The translations under genes and the position numbers were made by a program. The notes beneath the pieces are model-generated. The model did no database searches. It worked only from the letters and a program-made list of their open reading frames with translations, and was not told the origin of the DNA. A stretch of DNA of 64,000 nt. Source: Corythucha ciliata. Lineage: Eukaryota > Arthropoda > Insecta > Hemiptera > Tingidae. Every line of letters starts with the position of its first letter. The first letter of the stretch is position 1. Below, piece by piece: positions 35,148 through 48,800 of this stretch. The stretch covers positions 20,336,001-20,400,000 of the forward strand of contig CM075943.1 in NCBI GenBank assembly GCA_038030265.1. Direction: 5' to 3'.

Positions 35148-36643
35148 TTCGTCTTTACACCAGAAAGCAAATAGGTCTAATCGATTCGTCCGCGTCTGAC
35201 AGGGAGACGTTTCAGTCTCTGGAGTATATACTGGGGGATGTAATAGAAAAGTGGATCACATGTGAGACGAGATGAGATTGACTTTGACAGCTAAAATCAG
35301 CTAAAATTTATGCACACACGGCTGTGAAATTCATTCTCATCTCGTCTCACTTTTCTAGTACAACCCCCCCCCCCCTGTTTTCTTTTTCTACTGGAAATAG
35401 GTAGTCGAAATACACGCCTCCGAGGCCACACACTTCGCTCATTACTCCTCGATAACAATATTAATGATGCCACGACTCACGATGTCTCACTTCAATCTGT
35501 AGCCTTTCTGTAGAAATTATACATTAGGTATAAACTTATATGCATTCAAAAGAATGTGTTCATTGTTTAGCTTTGATTAAAAGGTAGTTATTCCAGTTCG
35601 CGTAATTTTCACCGCTCACCACCAGTCTAGCTACCTTTTAATTTGAGCAGTGGCGAGGCGTCCGGTCATCGATAGATTCGCCGATGACTAGATTTTTCTT
35701 CGGAAATGAAGGAATATTTGTTGGAAATAATTTCTTAGAAAAGTCCCTTCTTGGAGAAAAAAAATTATTTAAACAACGATAATTTCACTCAACTGAGTTC
35801 ATAGGAGAGTTAGGAGGTCTGTTTTTCATCAACTGGGAGAATACTAAGAGCGATCTAGATGCGCTAACTTTGGAGAATCCAATTTCCCTCCCTCCCATTT
35901 TTTTTTTTTTTTTTTTTTTTTTTTAAGTATTTTATGTCGCAAGATCGTTATTCGTTCCGTTAGTAGAGACGAAGCTCCGTGTTTTTAAAAGGATCTCTTG
36001 TGTGCTGAAAAATGTGAATAATTCCGACGGGAGCATTTCACGAAAAGTGAATTTCTTTTAGAGACAATTAACTGGAACCCCTTAATAATTCGATTGAACA
36101 AATCAAATTGTATAATTCTATAACGATGTATACAACAATGGATTAAAATGAGGCACAATAGAATTGTGACATAAGTAGAAAAGTATCACATTAGCAAATC
36201 GAGCAGGCCAGAATGCTCGTTAGAAGTTGTGGAACGGGAAAAATATGCATTATTTCCCATGAAGTTTTTAAGTTAGTTGAGCTGGAAAAGTCACGTTTGA
36301 ATTCTCTTAATTAGCCTTTTTTTCTTCACTGAAAAAAAGGTGTTAGGCCCGCCGCCGCAAATTGAGCCACGCGTGGATCACCCGAACTAAAAAAAAAACA
36401 GTTGAAAATGGATAGTCTTTTAATTGTTTTTTTGAGCTTGGGTGACGCGTGGGCTCAATTTGCGGCGGGCCTAAGTGTAATTAAAGTATTTCGAAGCACC
36501 GACGATATCTAGCCATCCGGCACCTCTAAATTAAATGAACGAACCATTAAAGGACAAATTGTACCCCCCCCACCATTACAGTCAACGTAAACGTATAACT
36601 TAAAGGTTTAGGAAAAGACGAATGAAGACCTTAGGAAAGACGG
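35148..36643. other. unique stretch before the gap, with small MITEs
   Basis: No gene seen. Contents: a hairpin at 35233-35375 (GGGGGATGTAATAGAAAAGT against CACTTTTCTAGTACAACCCC), a 27-base T run (35898-35924) and the palindromic MITE at 36343-36474. The interval does not match what follows copy 2. Confidence 0.55.
36343..36474. mobile_element. 132-bp palindromic MITE (TTAGGCCCGCCGCCGCAAAT)
   Basis: TTAGGCCCGCCGCCGCAAAT, TGAGCC against GGCTCA, ATTTGCGGCGGGCCTAA; flanked by GTG on each side (36340-36342 and 36475-36477), a possible 3-bp target duplication. The first six bases equal those of the MITE at 25482. Confidence 0.75.
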
Positions 36644-37143
36644 NNNNNNNNNNNNNNNNNNNNNNNNNNNNNNNNNNNNNNNNNNNNNNNNNNNNNNNNN
36701 NNNNNNNNNNNNNNNNNNNNNNNNNNNNNNNNNNNNNNNNNNNNNNNNNNNNNNNNNNNNNNNNNNNNNNNNNNNNNNNNNNNNNNNNNNNNNNNNNNNN
36801 NNNNNNNNNNNNNNNNNNNNNNNNNNNNNNNNNNNNNNNNNNNNNNNNNNNNNNNNNNNNNNNNNNNNNNNNNNNNNNNNNNNNNNNNNNNNNNNNNNNN
36901 NNNNNNNNNNNNNNNNNNNNNNNNNNNNNNNNNNNNNNNNNNNNNNNNNNNNNNNNNNNNNNNNNNNNNNNNNNNNNNNNNNNNNNNNNNNNNNNNNNNN
37001 NNNNNNNNNNNNNNNNNNNNNNNNNNNNNNNNNNNNNNNNNNNNNNNNNNNNNNNNNNNNNNNNNNNNNNNNNNNNNNNNNNNNNNNNNNNNNNNNNNNN
37101 NNNNNNNNNNNNNNNNNNNNNNNNNNNNNNNNNNNNNNNNNNN
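36644..37143. other. 500-base run of N (assembly gap)
   Basis: Exactly 500 N, a size often used for gaps of unknown length. It directly precedes copy 2 of the duplication. The 181- and 228-codon frames that cross it are artefacts. Confidence 0.98.
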
Positions 37144-37345
37144 GCGTCGAGCCCAACGATCTTCTAAGCACCATAGAACACTCCTGTTTTACTTCCTGTT
37201 CTTTAATATTAGTCTCCAATGAGGCCATTGTTCTAAGCAGGTCACTCCGAGACGGTGGTCGCGGGGGCACATATTTGAGACCTTTGTTGAGCACCTCACA
37301 CTCCTTTTCCGAGAAAATGACGGGTGCTAGAGACGGGGGAGATTT
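37144..37345 (-). pseudogene. second copy of the Penelope-like N-terminal region, cut by the gap
   Basis: Same peptide as 21539-21740 (LNKGLKYVPP, SRSDLLRTMASLET). The sequence begins directly at the edge of the N run, so the rest of this copy is unsequenced or lost. The copies match nearly base for base. Confidence 0.8.
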
Positions 37346-38407
37346 GTTTTTGACTGTGATAGATGTGCTCTACACGAAAATTTTTTTAGAGGTTTTTTGA
37401 CAAGAATTCTTTTTTCCCCGAAGATGGTTTCCTTGTAGACCGAAAACCGGTTAGGAATAATAAAAAAGACGTGTGGGAAGACAATATCTCTTCGTGATTA
37501 GACACAAACGTACAATTCGTATTTATTGCATTCGTTAACAGGTTAACGGGGAACATTTCATCTTGTTTTCAATACTTCTTAAATTTTGTTTGTTTTGTGT
37601 TTTTCCCATGAATTAAGTTATATTTCCTGACCGGAAGTTCATATAGATTTCACTAATTTCATTTCGTTCAACTAGTAAATTAAACGAGTCCGACATAATG
37701 TATCCACCCGTGCTCATGATAAAGCTATTGATTGATAAAGCGTTGATCGAGCGTTGGATGAAATATGATTTTTCTTTATGAGCCCAAATATTTTACACGT
37801 TTTATAAATTTCACCGTGGGCATGGTTAAAAACACGAACCTTGGTGAATAAACTTTTCCTTGTCACGTGTTCCAAAAACCAAACCCGTAAAGAACAAAGA
37901 GAACCCTCGCCTTGAATCGACGGAGAAGTTTGATTTATAACTTTGTGAACGACCTTGAAATATATTGACGTGCTTCCGTCATTGGAGAGGATTATACTTC
38001 TGGTCCTAATATTTCTGATAGAGCTGAGTTTTGAAAAAAAAAAACAGACATTTTTGGGGGTTAGCGAGTTGAAAATTGGAAAACTCCGGTAATAAATTTA
38101 AAAACCTTTTTTACTGCTGGATACTTCACAGTCAGGTAGTCGAATTGACAGGCTTCAACTAATTACCGTACCACTGAACCGAGAAATAGTATAATTGTCC
38201 TGATTCGGAGAAAAATCATAAATTGGAAACGGCGTCATGGGCTTACAGCACAAGGGAAATCCACAGTTAAAAATAGTGTAGGAAGCGCACTGTACCCGCT
38301 TGAACCCCCTGCGAAACCCGAAAAAAGGGGAAAATTCCTTTTTTTACTTTTCAAAGTGGTCGCTTGGGTAATCCGTTTCTTTCTTTCGTTCTCTTCATCT
38401 TCTTCTT

Positions 38408-38441
<34 letters not shown>

Positions 38442-40665
38442 CTGTTTCATGTTCCAAGACGCCTTTTATATAAGTTTTACGCCGCGAAAAACGCGAGGAA
38501 GCGAACGCATGTGAAAGAAAAACCTAGAGGCATAGCTGGTTTTTCTTTTTGGGGGAAAAGTATACCGGTGAATTAGCACATGGACAGAATGATATCAAGG
38601 GTAGTTGCAGCCCGATTGGAACGTCTGTTGATTTTTAAATAAATTTCAAAGTTCTTCAAGAGGGGATTGATGGTGCAAGGGGAAATGACGTCAATGTGCA
38701 TTTGTGAAGCATTTGAGGGAACTCTAAAATGTTTTGTTTACGAATAACAAGAGAAATTCAACCCCAGAAAACTCGTCTTCCCCCCTCTTCCCAACACCAT
38801 CCATTTCATTAACTTCCCTTTGACGTAATCAAACCCCCCCCCCCCGACACAAACATTTTAAAAATTCGCTTTAAAAACCCCTTGATTGATTTAAATGTTT
38901 AATGAGAGCAATTGTCTTGTTGAAGAGCCCTCTTTAAGAAACCCTAGTGCTCGAAAAATGTGCAAGTTCCCCATTCCTAAAATCAATGCAAATCAATTGT
39001 ATTTTCATATTATAAAATTCAGTGTATAAAATCAATTCTATTTTCATTTCACAAGAAATGAAAATAGAATGACACGGAACGATGCGTTGCTACGAAATTA
39101 GAGTTTATACGCAATGGACTCAACTTTAAAACAGAACAGCCAGGGTTAGAATTTATGAGAGAATGAATTTATGGCACACAATTTTATAATATGTCCGTTC
39201 TGTTGTTTATTTACTGCTGCACTAGTGTAGAAGACCATGTCATCCCATTGACTTATTTTTAAAAATTGAATGAAATCAGATGATTTTCTTTAGAAGAGTA
39301 CCTAACACTCGCGAAACAATCGAACTTAGGGATGTACTCTCACCCGCCCTTCAATTTAGTGGAATGAGCTTCCCCTTTGAACCTTGAAGATCACTGTGTA
39401 GCGTCTATTCGTAACCGTAGTTACTGTAGTAAAAGTTTGTTTGTTGAGTTTATTAATGGTGGATTTCATCACCACGGATTAAGGTTCGGCTTAAAATTAA
39501 GTCGGACTATAAAGCGAAAAAAATTATTGAATTTTATATAAACAAGGTTCGGTTTAGTTAAGCCGAGGTGATAAATATTATAAATATTTATAAATAATAA
39601 ATATATATGCATTACAAATACATAATAAAAATATTTTTGGTGGGAGTGATCAAATCTAACTATCGAAATGATGCAACGCGTTCGAATTGAGAGTACATCA
39701 CAGTGAACAAATGACATTCGGTCATCAGTGAAATGATATTCGGTCCGCTACATCGTTTCGCGAGTGCTAAACTTTTAAAGAAAGTCATCTGTTATCATTC
39801 AATTTTGAAAATAAGTCAATGAGACCACATGATTTTCTACACTAGTGCAGCACTTTCAGAACAATGGAACGGACCCATCATTGTTATAGTCTGTCCTCTT
39901 AGTGATGGACTCTCGAACGTTATGCTTCATTTCGATAGTTCGATTTGTTCACTCCCACCACAAATGTTAAAGAACCTAACAAAAAAACTTTAACTGTGGG
40001 CTCCTACTACTACTTCTACTACTACTACTATCATGGTTACGTATAGACGCTTTACAGTGATCATTTGTTCTAAAATTATTCCCGGTGAATTATTTTTAGG
40101 AGAAGGGGCAAAGGGGAAGCCCATTCCACAAAATTTAAGGGCGGGTGAGAGTCCATCCCTAAGTGGACAGACTATAATACATTCGTTTATTTACGCGGGC
40201 TATATTCGCTAACTTTAAGGTATCGGAGTTTTTGTATCGAAAGTCACCTGATTTCATTGATTTGTTGAAGGAAATCATATGACTTCCAATGGAAAATTCG
40301 ATATCTCAAGGGGAATCCTTGCGACGGCCGTATCGTCTATTTTACTCATCAACGCTGTGGAAATCGAAATATTTAAAATTTTTCAATGCGAAATCACTTG
40401 GTGGGCAACCAAAATTTGTGCAGTTCAGCCCTTTTTCGATTTTTTTAAATTTTTATCAATTAGCGTAAGTATCAACTTGATGAAAAATTACAAATTTTTA
40501 TTTTTCGAGCTTATGGCACCCGGTAGGTTTTTTTTCTGTTTTCAAATCCGTCTGCATATCCAAAATTCGATCAGTAGATCCATCGTATTTAGACGATTAG
40601 CATAATGTTTTATGAACGTCTAGTAGTCTTGCCTGCCCCCGCTAGCAACCACCCAAAGCCTCAAT

Positions 40666-41252
40666 GGTTACCATCGAGTTCCTTCCCAGCGATGAGATTA
40701 ATGAGGTAGGCCATCCAGGTAGGAAAAATGACCCTCGAATTCCTTCCCGTATACTTCCCCTCTTCTGTGCCACCGTTCCAGTGTAACCGTTCCAAATACC
40801 AGTTCGTTTAGCGTCGGAGCGGTCAGGAGCGGATTGGAGACGGTCGATCGAGTTGATACGAGAGGTATACAGTGACTAACGTCGAAGATTGTGAGACAGG
40901 TTGGTGTTTTGGAGGACGGAAGACAGCGAGTACAGTGAAGTAAACAGAGGGAACCATTTAATTTAGAATTTAAAATGTACTTTGTCTTCTTCGTACTTAT
41001 CTTCTAGACATCTACTTACTATCTAAAACTATCGAAAAAAACGAAGGCTCGCTTCTCATTGAATCCATCGATCAACACAACAAAAATAACGTATCACGGG
41101 CAAAAATAACGTATCACGGGTGGAACGGCTCATATACATGGTTGGCTCGGGGAAGGAACTCGACGCTCATCTAATTGGTTTTAAAAAATACGGGAAGGAA
41201 CTCGTAGTCTTTTAATTCCCACCCATTACCGGGAAGGAACTCGAGAAACACC
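40666..41252. mobile_element. 587-bp DNA element with 8-bp target duplication, copy 2 only
   Basis: GCCTCAAT occurs at 40658-40665 and 41253-41260; copy 1 has it once (AAAGCCTCAATCGCATGATT near 25040). Left end GGTTACCATCGAGTTCCTTC, right end GAAGGAACTCGAGAAACACC, imperfect inverted ends. The word GGGAAGGAACTCG is repeated several times near the right end, like subterminal transposase-binding repeats of hAT elements (family knowledge). A direct repeat AAAAATAACGTATCACGGG lies at about 41083-41120. No transposase. Confidence 0.82.
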
Positions 41253-41748
41253 GCCTCAATCGCATGATTCCCGCTTCTTCCTATTCTAACCCCGCAGCCC
41301 CCATTGACCAAAGCCGGAGCGTTTTTTTCGGTCGAGGGGCGTAATGCCTACTGAAAGTGACGCAACAAAAGTATTAAACTAACCACAAAATAACGTTCAA
41401 TATTTTTTAAAAATGCTGTCTGTGAAAGGTTTCAGGTGGATGGGTGCCCATTTTCATCGTCCTAATTACTGTTTAAGATGGAACTACTGATCGAATTTTG
41501 GATATGCTCATGGATTTGAAAACATAAAAACAACCTACTGGGTGCCATAAGCTTGAAAAATTGAAAATGTAATTTTCAATCAAGTTAATAAGCTAATTAA
41601 TTAATCAAAATTTAAAAAATCGAAAAGGGCTCGATTGCTCAAATTTTGGTTTCCCTCCAAGTGATTTCGCATTGATAAGTTTAAAATATTTTGATTTCCA
41701 CAGCGTTGAGGAGTAAAATAGACGATAGGTCCGTCGTAAGGATTCCCC

Positions 41749-41830
41749 TTAGGCCCCGCGCACACTAGGAGAATAAAGACGCCGACTCGCGCGTCGGCGT
41801 CTTTTCTCCTATAGTGTGCGCCGAGCCTAA
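41749..41830. mobile_element. GC-rich palindromic MITE, short form
   Basis: The same ends as 25482-25675, with one GACGCCGACTCGCGCGTCGG palindrome. The long form could have arisen by insertion or the short form by deletion between the two palindromes; the second is simpler. Confidence 0.65.
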
Positions 41831-43656
41831 CTATCCAGCAAATAAACCAAAAAATAACGATCATTAATGTAATAAGCTATGCATTATCTTTCCAGCAAAG
41901 TATTTTTAGGAAACGCAGCTGGAAAAATTCGGGAGTTCATCATTGTAATTATTTTGATGCATCGTGAATTTCCCCTCAAGCTTTTATGTCGGACTACAAG
42001 TACAGAGTGAAAGTAGAAAATATGAGTAAATATGTATAAGAAAAAACGCTGCGAATTATCGAACAATGCCTTATTATTTCGACTATTTAATTGATAGGAT
42101 GAACTAAAAGTAGATACATACAATATTAGTACTGGAGCTTCAATCGCAGCAAAGGGCTAATTCTAGCGTCATTTTGAACACTCTAACGCCCTTTTTCCAG
42201 CCTTTTGGAGTTTTGGTTCGGGCTGTCGAGAAGTTAGGACCAACTAGGGATTGAGTGGAGCCTTTGTACGAAATTTGGTACTTTACTATCGGTCCTGCAG
42301 CGAATAAGAGCCTGGACGGCGGACGGACATTTATTTATTTATTTATTTATTTTCAGATTTGGATTCTACGCACTTTGAAACGTAAAACTACAAATTTTGA
42401 GGGGGGGTCAAAAAATTTTTTTGCGATTCGATTACAAAGACTTATTATTGTGAAATAATAAGTCAATATATGCACCCATGCATTGATTTGAGGAATTATT
42501 TTGAATCCTGCTTTAGGTCTGTATATTGTTTCTATGAGTCAGTTGGAGTACGTACATGAAAAGTAAGAAATTAAGAGAATGTTACTACAGAGGAGTGATA
42601 AAAAAATGGCTGAAAGGGAATCGGAAAGAACCCACACCTTCCTCAAAGAATTTAAAAAGCTCAGCTTCCGATTCCGACGAGGATAAATGCAGGTATAATG
42701 CGCTTCCTCTGCGACTTATAATAGGATTTACCCTGTGCGCTATAGGTCCACGGAATCTTGGAAACTACCGAGAGGGTCGGCCAAGTGCGGTTATTATGAT
42801 TATATACCAAGTAGCAGTGCCTTCTTTTGACGGGATGAGGGGATTTTCCTATTTTGGTCTCTTATTTGGAAAGAAACATACTCGTCGTCAGAAGAAACTC
42901 GCCTTCCATCGACAGAGGTGACCAACGTTGATGAAACGTTGAATTAAATAAGATTTGTTTTATTGGTCCCAAAAATGTTTGTTGAATTTTTTGTTTTGTT
43001 TTGTTTTGATTTTTGTTTTGTTTTGTTTGTTTCTTTTGTTTTTTTTATGCTTTGGAGCCAACAACCAGAAATGAGGTAGGGCCCGTCCACGAGAAAGGAG
43101 TGAAAGGGGCTAATATCTAATAAGTGATAAACCCTGACTCTCGATTGAACAGTGCTAATTCACGTCTAAAATTCAGAACAATGCTAATTCATGGACAAAA
43201 TTGAGGAAAAACGCTAATCCACGGCTAAAATGAATGTCATTGAGAAAATCCTTTATTCGAAGATGAAATTAAGGAATAGCATCATGCATAGCTAAAATGG
43301 AAAACTCAGAAATTCACGGCTTTCAGGAACCATTTTACTGCTAAAAACGAGACGAAATACGAAGAAAAAGTGCTCATTTACAACTAAAATTGAAAAAACG
43401 TCACTTCAGTTTTCAAAAGGTCATTTCGGGGCTGAAATTGAATGATAAAGTGCTAATTTATTGCTGAAAGTGTAAAAATTACTAATTCACCGTTGAATGT
43501 AAAAAAAAAGGCGAGGCCACGCCGGTGCCGGCCGAACTTTAGGTCGAGATTTCTCAAAAATAAGAAAAATTGACTCATACTTTATCCTTCTATATGCAAA
43601 AACCTCTGTCTTTTTACCTTAGGTATAGTTACCTACTTTTACAACTAATTTGAAAC

Positions 43657-44255
43657 CAGTGGCGGATTTACAGGGGATCGGGGGATTTTGGGCAGTCAAC
43701 CGCCCCGCAACAAGAAAATGTTTTTTTTTTTTTTCTATTATGAATAAAAATATTTAAAAAGTGTTCTTTCTTTTTCCAGGCAGATTATTTTAAGTTATTA
43801 AATTTTCATTTCAATTCAATTTCCGTTCCACATTCTTAGGTTCACAACGAAATAATAAATTTTTGGCGATTCCACGTGCTATTCATCGGTCGATTTTATC
43901 ACTAGAAAGTGCCTCAAACTTGGTCGAAAAAGCCGCCCAAACATCGCAAGCTTCAACAAATTGTAGATTGCGATTTCACCGTAATTCAGTTCAGTTTATA
44001 CTTATTGAAATTGATTTTCTTACATTCACATTACTAATAACTTTAGGTTCATTTTTCAATGAAAAGGGTGAAATCGATCAAATCAAACTGAACTGAAAGA
44101 AGAAAAAAAAACGATGTTTTATCCAACGAATTAAGCACAGAGTACTACAAATAAATCAAATAAAAATGGCTCAAACATTGTTCCAAAAATAGAAAGGGTC
44201 CATCATATTTATGGCGACCCCCCCCCCCCCAGATAAAATCCTAGATCCGCCACTG
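43657..44255. mobile_element. hAT-like MITE, complete copy in second duplication (599 bp)
   Basis: Same ends and the same flanking TTTGAAAC (43649-43656 and 44256-44263) as at 27498; inherited with the duplication. Confidence 0.82.
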
Positions 44256-45693
44256 TTTGAAACCATATGAACCTCATGCTGGAAAAAAAATTCAGTTCCA
44301 GTTCTTAAAATCGAAAGTTCAAGAGGTGATATTTTTTCATGTCGTTCATCAAACAGTCAAACAGTTAAATTGACAAATCACATACGAAAGTATCCTAAAA
44401 TCAGTGGCTGCTTTTCTTTGCACAAATCAGACGAAAATCGAGAAATAAAGCAACAATACGTGTTTTTGGGGCAAGTCCGTGGCCAAAATTCCGCCAATTT
44501 AATGTAAAAATGTTGTGAATGGAGGAAAAGGCATTGAGAAACTGAAACACGCCTTTTTTGAGTGGTCACAACAATTATTTTATTTACTGCTAATTTACGC
44601 GACTAGTTTTGGGGATGCTCCCCATTATCAAGCCAGCAACACTTTCAACTGAAAAATCCCCCAATTTTTTCTTTTACTGTGAAAAAAGGCGTGTTTCAGT
44701 TATCTTCACACAACAAAAATACAATCAGGACATAGTTTAAGAAAAATGAGTGAAACAAATTGAGAAATGCACCCAGAGCTTTTCGCATCTGAATTTGAGA
44801 AAACACACACGTTTTTGTGCTGGTTTCGCTATCCTAAGTCCTTGCCAAAATTAAGAAAATGCGATAATTCGCGGTTCATAGAGACCTTCGCACGGCTACT
44901 CTCGGAATTCTGAGGAATCACTCATTTGCTGGAAAAATTGAGAAAACACCAAATTCGCGGTTAAAAATGAGGAAAAGTGGTCTTTCACTGCTAGAACTAA
45001 GAATGCGCACTAATTCCTCTTTTCCCGATGCAAAATCCAACAAAAAGTATAAGAACAGCCACTCGAAGTGCTCGATTGCGGCTAAAATTGATAAAAGAAA
45101 CAAGGTGAAAATTCTTTGTGCCACCTCATTTTATTATAATTATTATTATTATTTGTTTTTTTTTTTTTCAATCCACGAGGATGATGGCTGAATGTTTAGG
45201 AGAGAATCCATCGCAGTTTTCTAATTGTATTAAGAGATTCGGGTTTACTACATGTATATAGAGGCACAAGCCTATAGCCTGGATGCCTGAGGTGTGAGGT
45301 AACCAATGTTTTGGAAGCTATGCTTTCCATTTGGACACACCTGTAGTTTCAACAAATTTCGTTGAACTCATTAGACCTTTCCCTTTATACTTTTCATAGA
45401 AAAGGGGTAATTTTTGTTCAGGAGCTAATCCCCTGATGGTCATAAAAAAATGTTGGATTAGAATAGGCTACCCTTAAGTTGTCTCAGTCTTGGGAGTATT
45501 TATTTTTCCGGTCTGTGAACCTGTCCTAACTTTTGACTTTTTCCTTCTTAAGGATAATGAACATTGGTAAAATATTTATGGTTCGGCTTAATGAGGAAGT
45601 TTCACATTTTCCAAAAATATTTTTTTTCGATGGGCCTATCAATCCTTCCACGTAAATAAATAAATAAAAATTTTAAAGGTCGATGCATTTACA

Positions 45694-45866
45694 TCAGTGC
45701 CGTGAACGGGACGTGCTCCGTCCGGCAAAAAAAATATTATTCTCAATGGAAATTGAAGGACCACTTCCCTGACATGTGTGAATTCCCATATGAGAATAAT
45801 AATATTTTACTTGTCGGACGTGTCCCGTCCGTGTCCCGGAGGGGGCACGTCCCGTTCACGGCACTG
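45694..45866. mobile_element. 173-bp MITE, second-duplication copy
   Basis: Same ends as 29539-29721; shorter by a small internal deletion (the GTGCCGGATA stretch is missing). Confidence 0.72.
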
Positions 45867-48800
45867 ATGTGTGTGAATAGACCTTAAACCCTTCAGAAAT
45901 ATTTTGTATTTATTAAAAAAAGTTGTCGTATTTAAAATCCCTACAAAACGATCATTTTCCGCATCGTATAATATCCATTGTGTTCTCTGTTCTTTTCATG
46001 CCTCTATAAGTAGCTCATCTGTTTATCCTCCAATATTTTATTATTGGAGAGCTCTTGTAGAAAATAAGGCAAAGAAACACAACAAACCACTCCCCGACAT
46101 CAACGTTACAGGTGATTTTTTTTCGAAAGGCACTGATGACTCAAACATGCTAGCTGCCGTGTTTGAAATGACCTAAAACTTCAAAAATCGCGTATTTTTC
46201 AACTGTTGGGTTATTTTACGAACGGATCACGATTTATGTATGCTCTATTTTAGTGTAAATAATCCTTGAAAAATAGATTTATGAATAAGTTCTAACCCAT
46301 GAAACTTCCTCATTAAGCCGAACCTTGTTTACATAAAACTCAACGCATTTTTTTCCCTTAAGCCCGTCTTAATTTTAGGCCGAACGTTAAAACGTGGTGG
46401 TGAAATTCACCATTAGTAGAATTTAGTTTGAAAAATGAAAAGACGGACCTGGGAGGTTCACCTGATGGGGGGATGCCGAAGTTGATCATGCACGCTGGTA
46501 AAGCACAGGGGAAACAAAGAAATGCATGTTTCTGCATCCTTTGTTCATTTTGTTAGTGAAAGGATTGTCTATAATACATCATCTACATACGAATCGAAGG
46601 GCATTTGATGAAACATTTCATACTGTTTTGTTTATTTTAAGGGAAATGGTAACAGAGTTCACATTGGAAAGAGGTGAACGATTTCAAAGAGAAGATAAAA
46701 TAATAATTCGAGTATAATGATGACAAGTATATTAGTATAATTTGTTTGAATGAAATTTTATTCACACTGGACGAGGGATATGGCTTTTTCGGAAACAGGG
46801 GTGGTTTATAATTTAAAAATTGGTATTGTTATTTATATAGCGTTTTCCATTTGCATACAATTCTGCTACGGAGCATTTAATTTCCACCCGTCTTCTCCAT
46901 TAACATATGTTTTAATTCCGTGAGGACGGGTGAAAAAAAACTGATCAGTAGCAGATTTTCGTGTAAATGGATAACTCCATTAAATTCTCCTCCCGCCAAA
47001 ACAGATTTAAATTAATTGGAAAAAAGAAGATGATTGGAGAAGAAAGTGCACTGTATCAAATTTCGAGAGAGAAGATCCGATTTGGAGGATCAAAAAATGG
47101 TAAGAATAAATGTTAGAAATTAGGAGAAGCTCGTATTTACCTGTTGATGCTCTCCTGTCGATCCCTCGGTCGGTAGACGATTGAAATGAGAGGGCAGAGG
47201 ACCTTTCTCGCGTACTGCTAGATACGTCAGTTATCTTTTATTTTGAATCACCATCTGTACTCTGCACTTTTTGTTATTCTGGACCTTTGAAGTAGTTTTT
47301 ACATCACTAAAAAATGTTAATAAATAATTTCAAAGAACCACTCCACAGCCCCCTACGAGCATTCGCCATCCCGAACTCGTTACTCATGAGGTACGAAATA
47401 AAGATTGTTGACCAGTGTCAAGTCATGCTTAGAACTCATCCGGCGAAGCGATTCGACCACTCTAAATTGTTATAGTGAACATGGTGAGAGGGGCTCTACA
47501 ATCAACAATTACACATACGTAATACAGATCGTGAGCATAAAGTTGCCAAAAGAACTGACCGTGAGCTCTAAATTTAGCCTGAGAACAGCACAAAAATGTC
47601 CGTTTTTCGCCAGAAACTGACCATTCAGCCAAGAAATGAAGTAAACCCTAATTAATAATTTATCGCCGTAATGCCGATTTTTGGTTCAAACAAACAGATA
47701 ATTTTTGGCCACACAACAACCTACCTATATATAGAGCTAGTTGTTGTTTAGCTGTTTTGAACTAACAAAGCTGACGAATATGACACCCCCACCCCTTCAC
47801 GATTTACCCCCAACACTCCCAAAACTGACAAAACTTGATTTTGGTCATTTTTTTTTTTAAATTATATGTATAGGCATCGAATACCGCTAGTGGATTAATG
47901 GTGGCGTCGGATGGCTTGCACATCTGGACTCATATTCTATTATACATTCGATTTTATTATACATCACTACTATATGGTGGTCAACATTCAATCAAGACCA
48001 CAAGTTTTTGATTGGAGGGGGTAGGGAGACATTTCTGAATGAAACATCCATTTATTTGGCTGAATGAAGACTTTTGGGGCTCAAAAATGGTATAAAAAAA
48101 AAATAAAACTGAAAAGTAAACATAACATGCGAAAAAACGCAAATTCGCAGATTCTGGAGACAACTTTTTGGATAAAATTGAAAGTAATGTGTAGTTGAAC
48201 GCTTTGTTAAGTTAAATTTCTCGTTTATTCAGGGACTCTTGAGTCTCATTCCCCGGGCCCCAACATGTGTAGGTACGACACAGTTTCCAAGTATCATATT
48301 AATAAGTTTACCTGTACATTTGCAAATAGGAGAGGTAGGTCGTTATCCATCACCTACCAGAAACTCTCACATTTTTCTGTAAACTGCTAGTGTAACCTTC
48401 CAATATAAGAAAGTTGTCAAATTTGCTGCAGAAAATGATGAACCTTGGCTGCTAAACTTTGATTTTGGCTCCCAAAGGAACTTTACTACGGGTTTCAACT
48501 GCTAATTGAGCGTACTGAATATATCCAGCACAAAAAATTAATGCTGCCTAATACTGCATATTTACAGTCCCACTTGGATTATTTTGAGGTCCTCGAAAGC
48601 AGTTGTAGGCTAAGAAACGTTAATTCAACCCGTAAGTCAATTTCTGGCCTTTGAAACCGGACATTGTGTCTCCACAAAACTAAATTTCCCTTCGAAAATG
48701 TGTAGGTATATTTTTATCGTAAACCATCAATTATTTATCGCAGAACGTGATGGAAACAAGCGGAAATTAACAATTTCCTAAGTAAACTACGGCATTTATA

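Noticed and set aside
36343..36348. TTAGGC as a telomeric repeat
   Set aside because: A single occurrence inside an inverted terminal repeat; no tandem TTAGG run exists in the window.
36608..37294. Long frames on both strands across the gap (228 and 181 codons)
   Set aside because: Most of each consists of N; only the flanking bases are real, and those on the minus strand belong to the Penelope-like copy.
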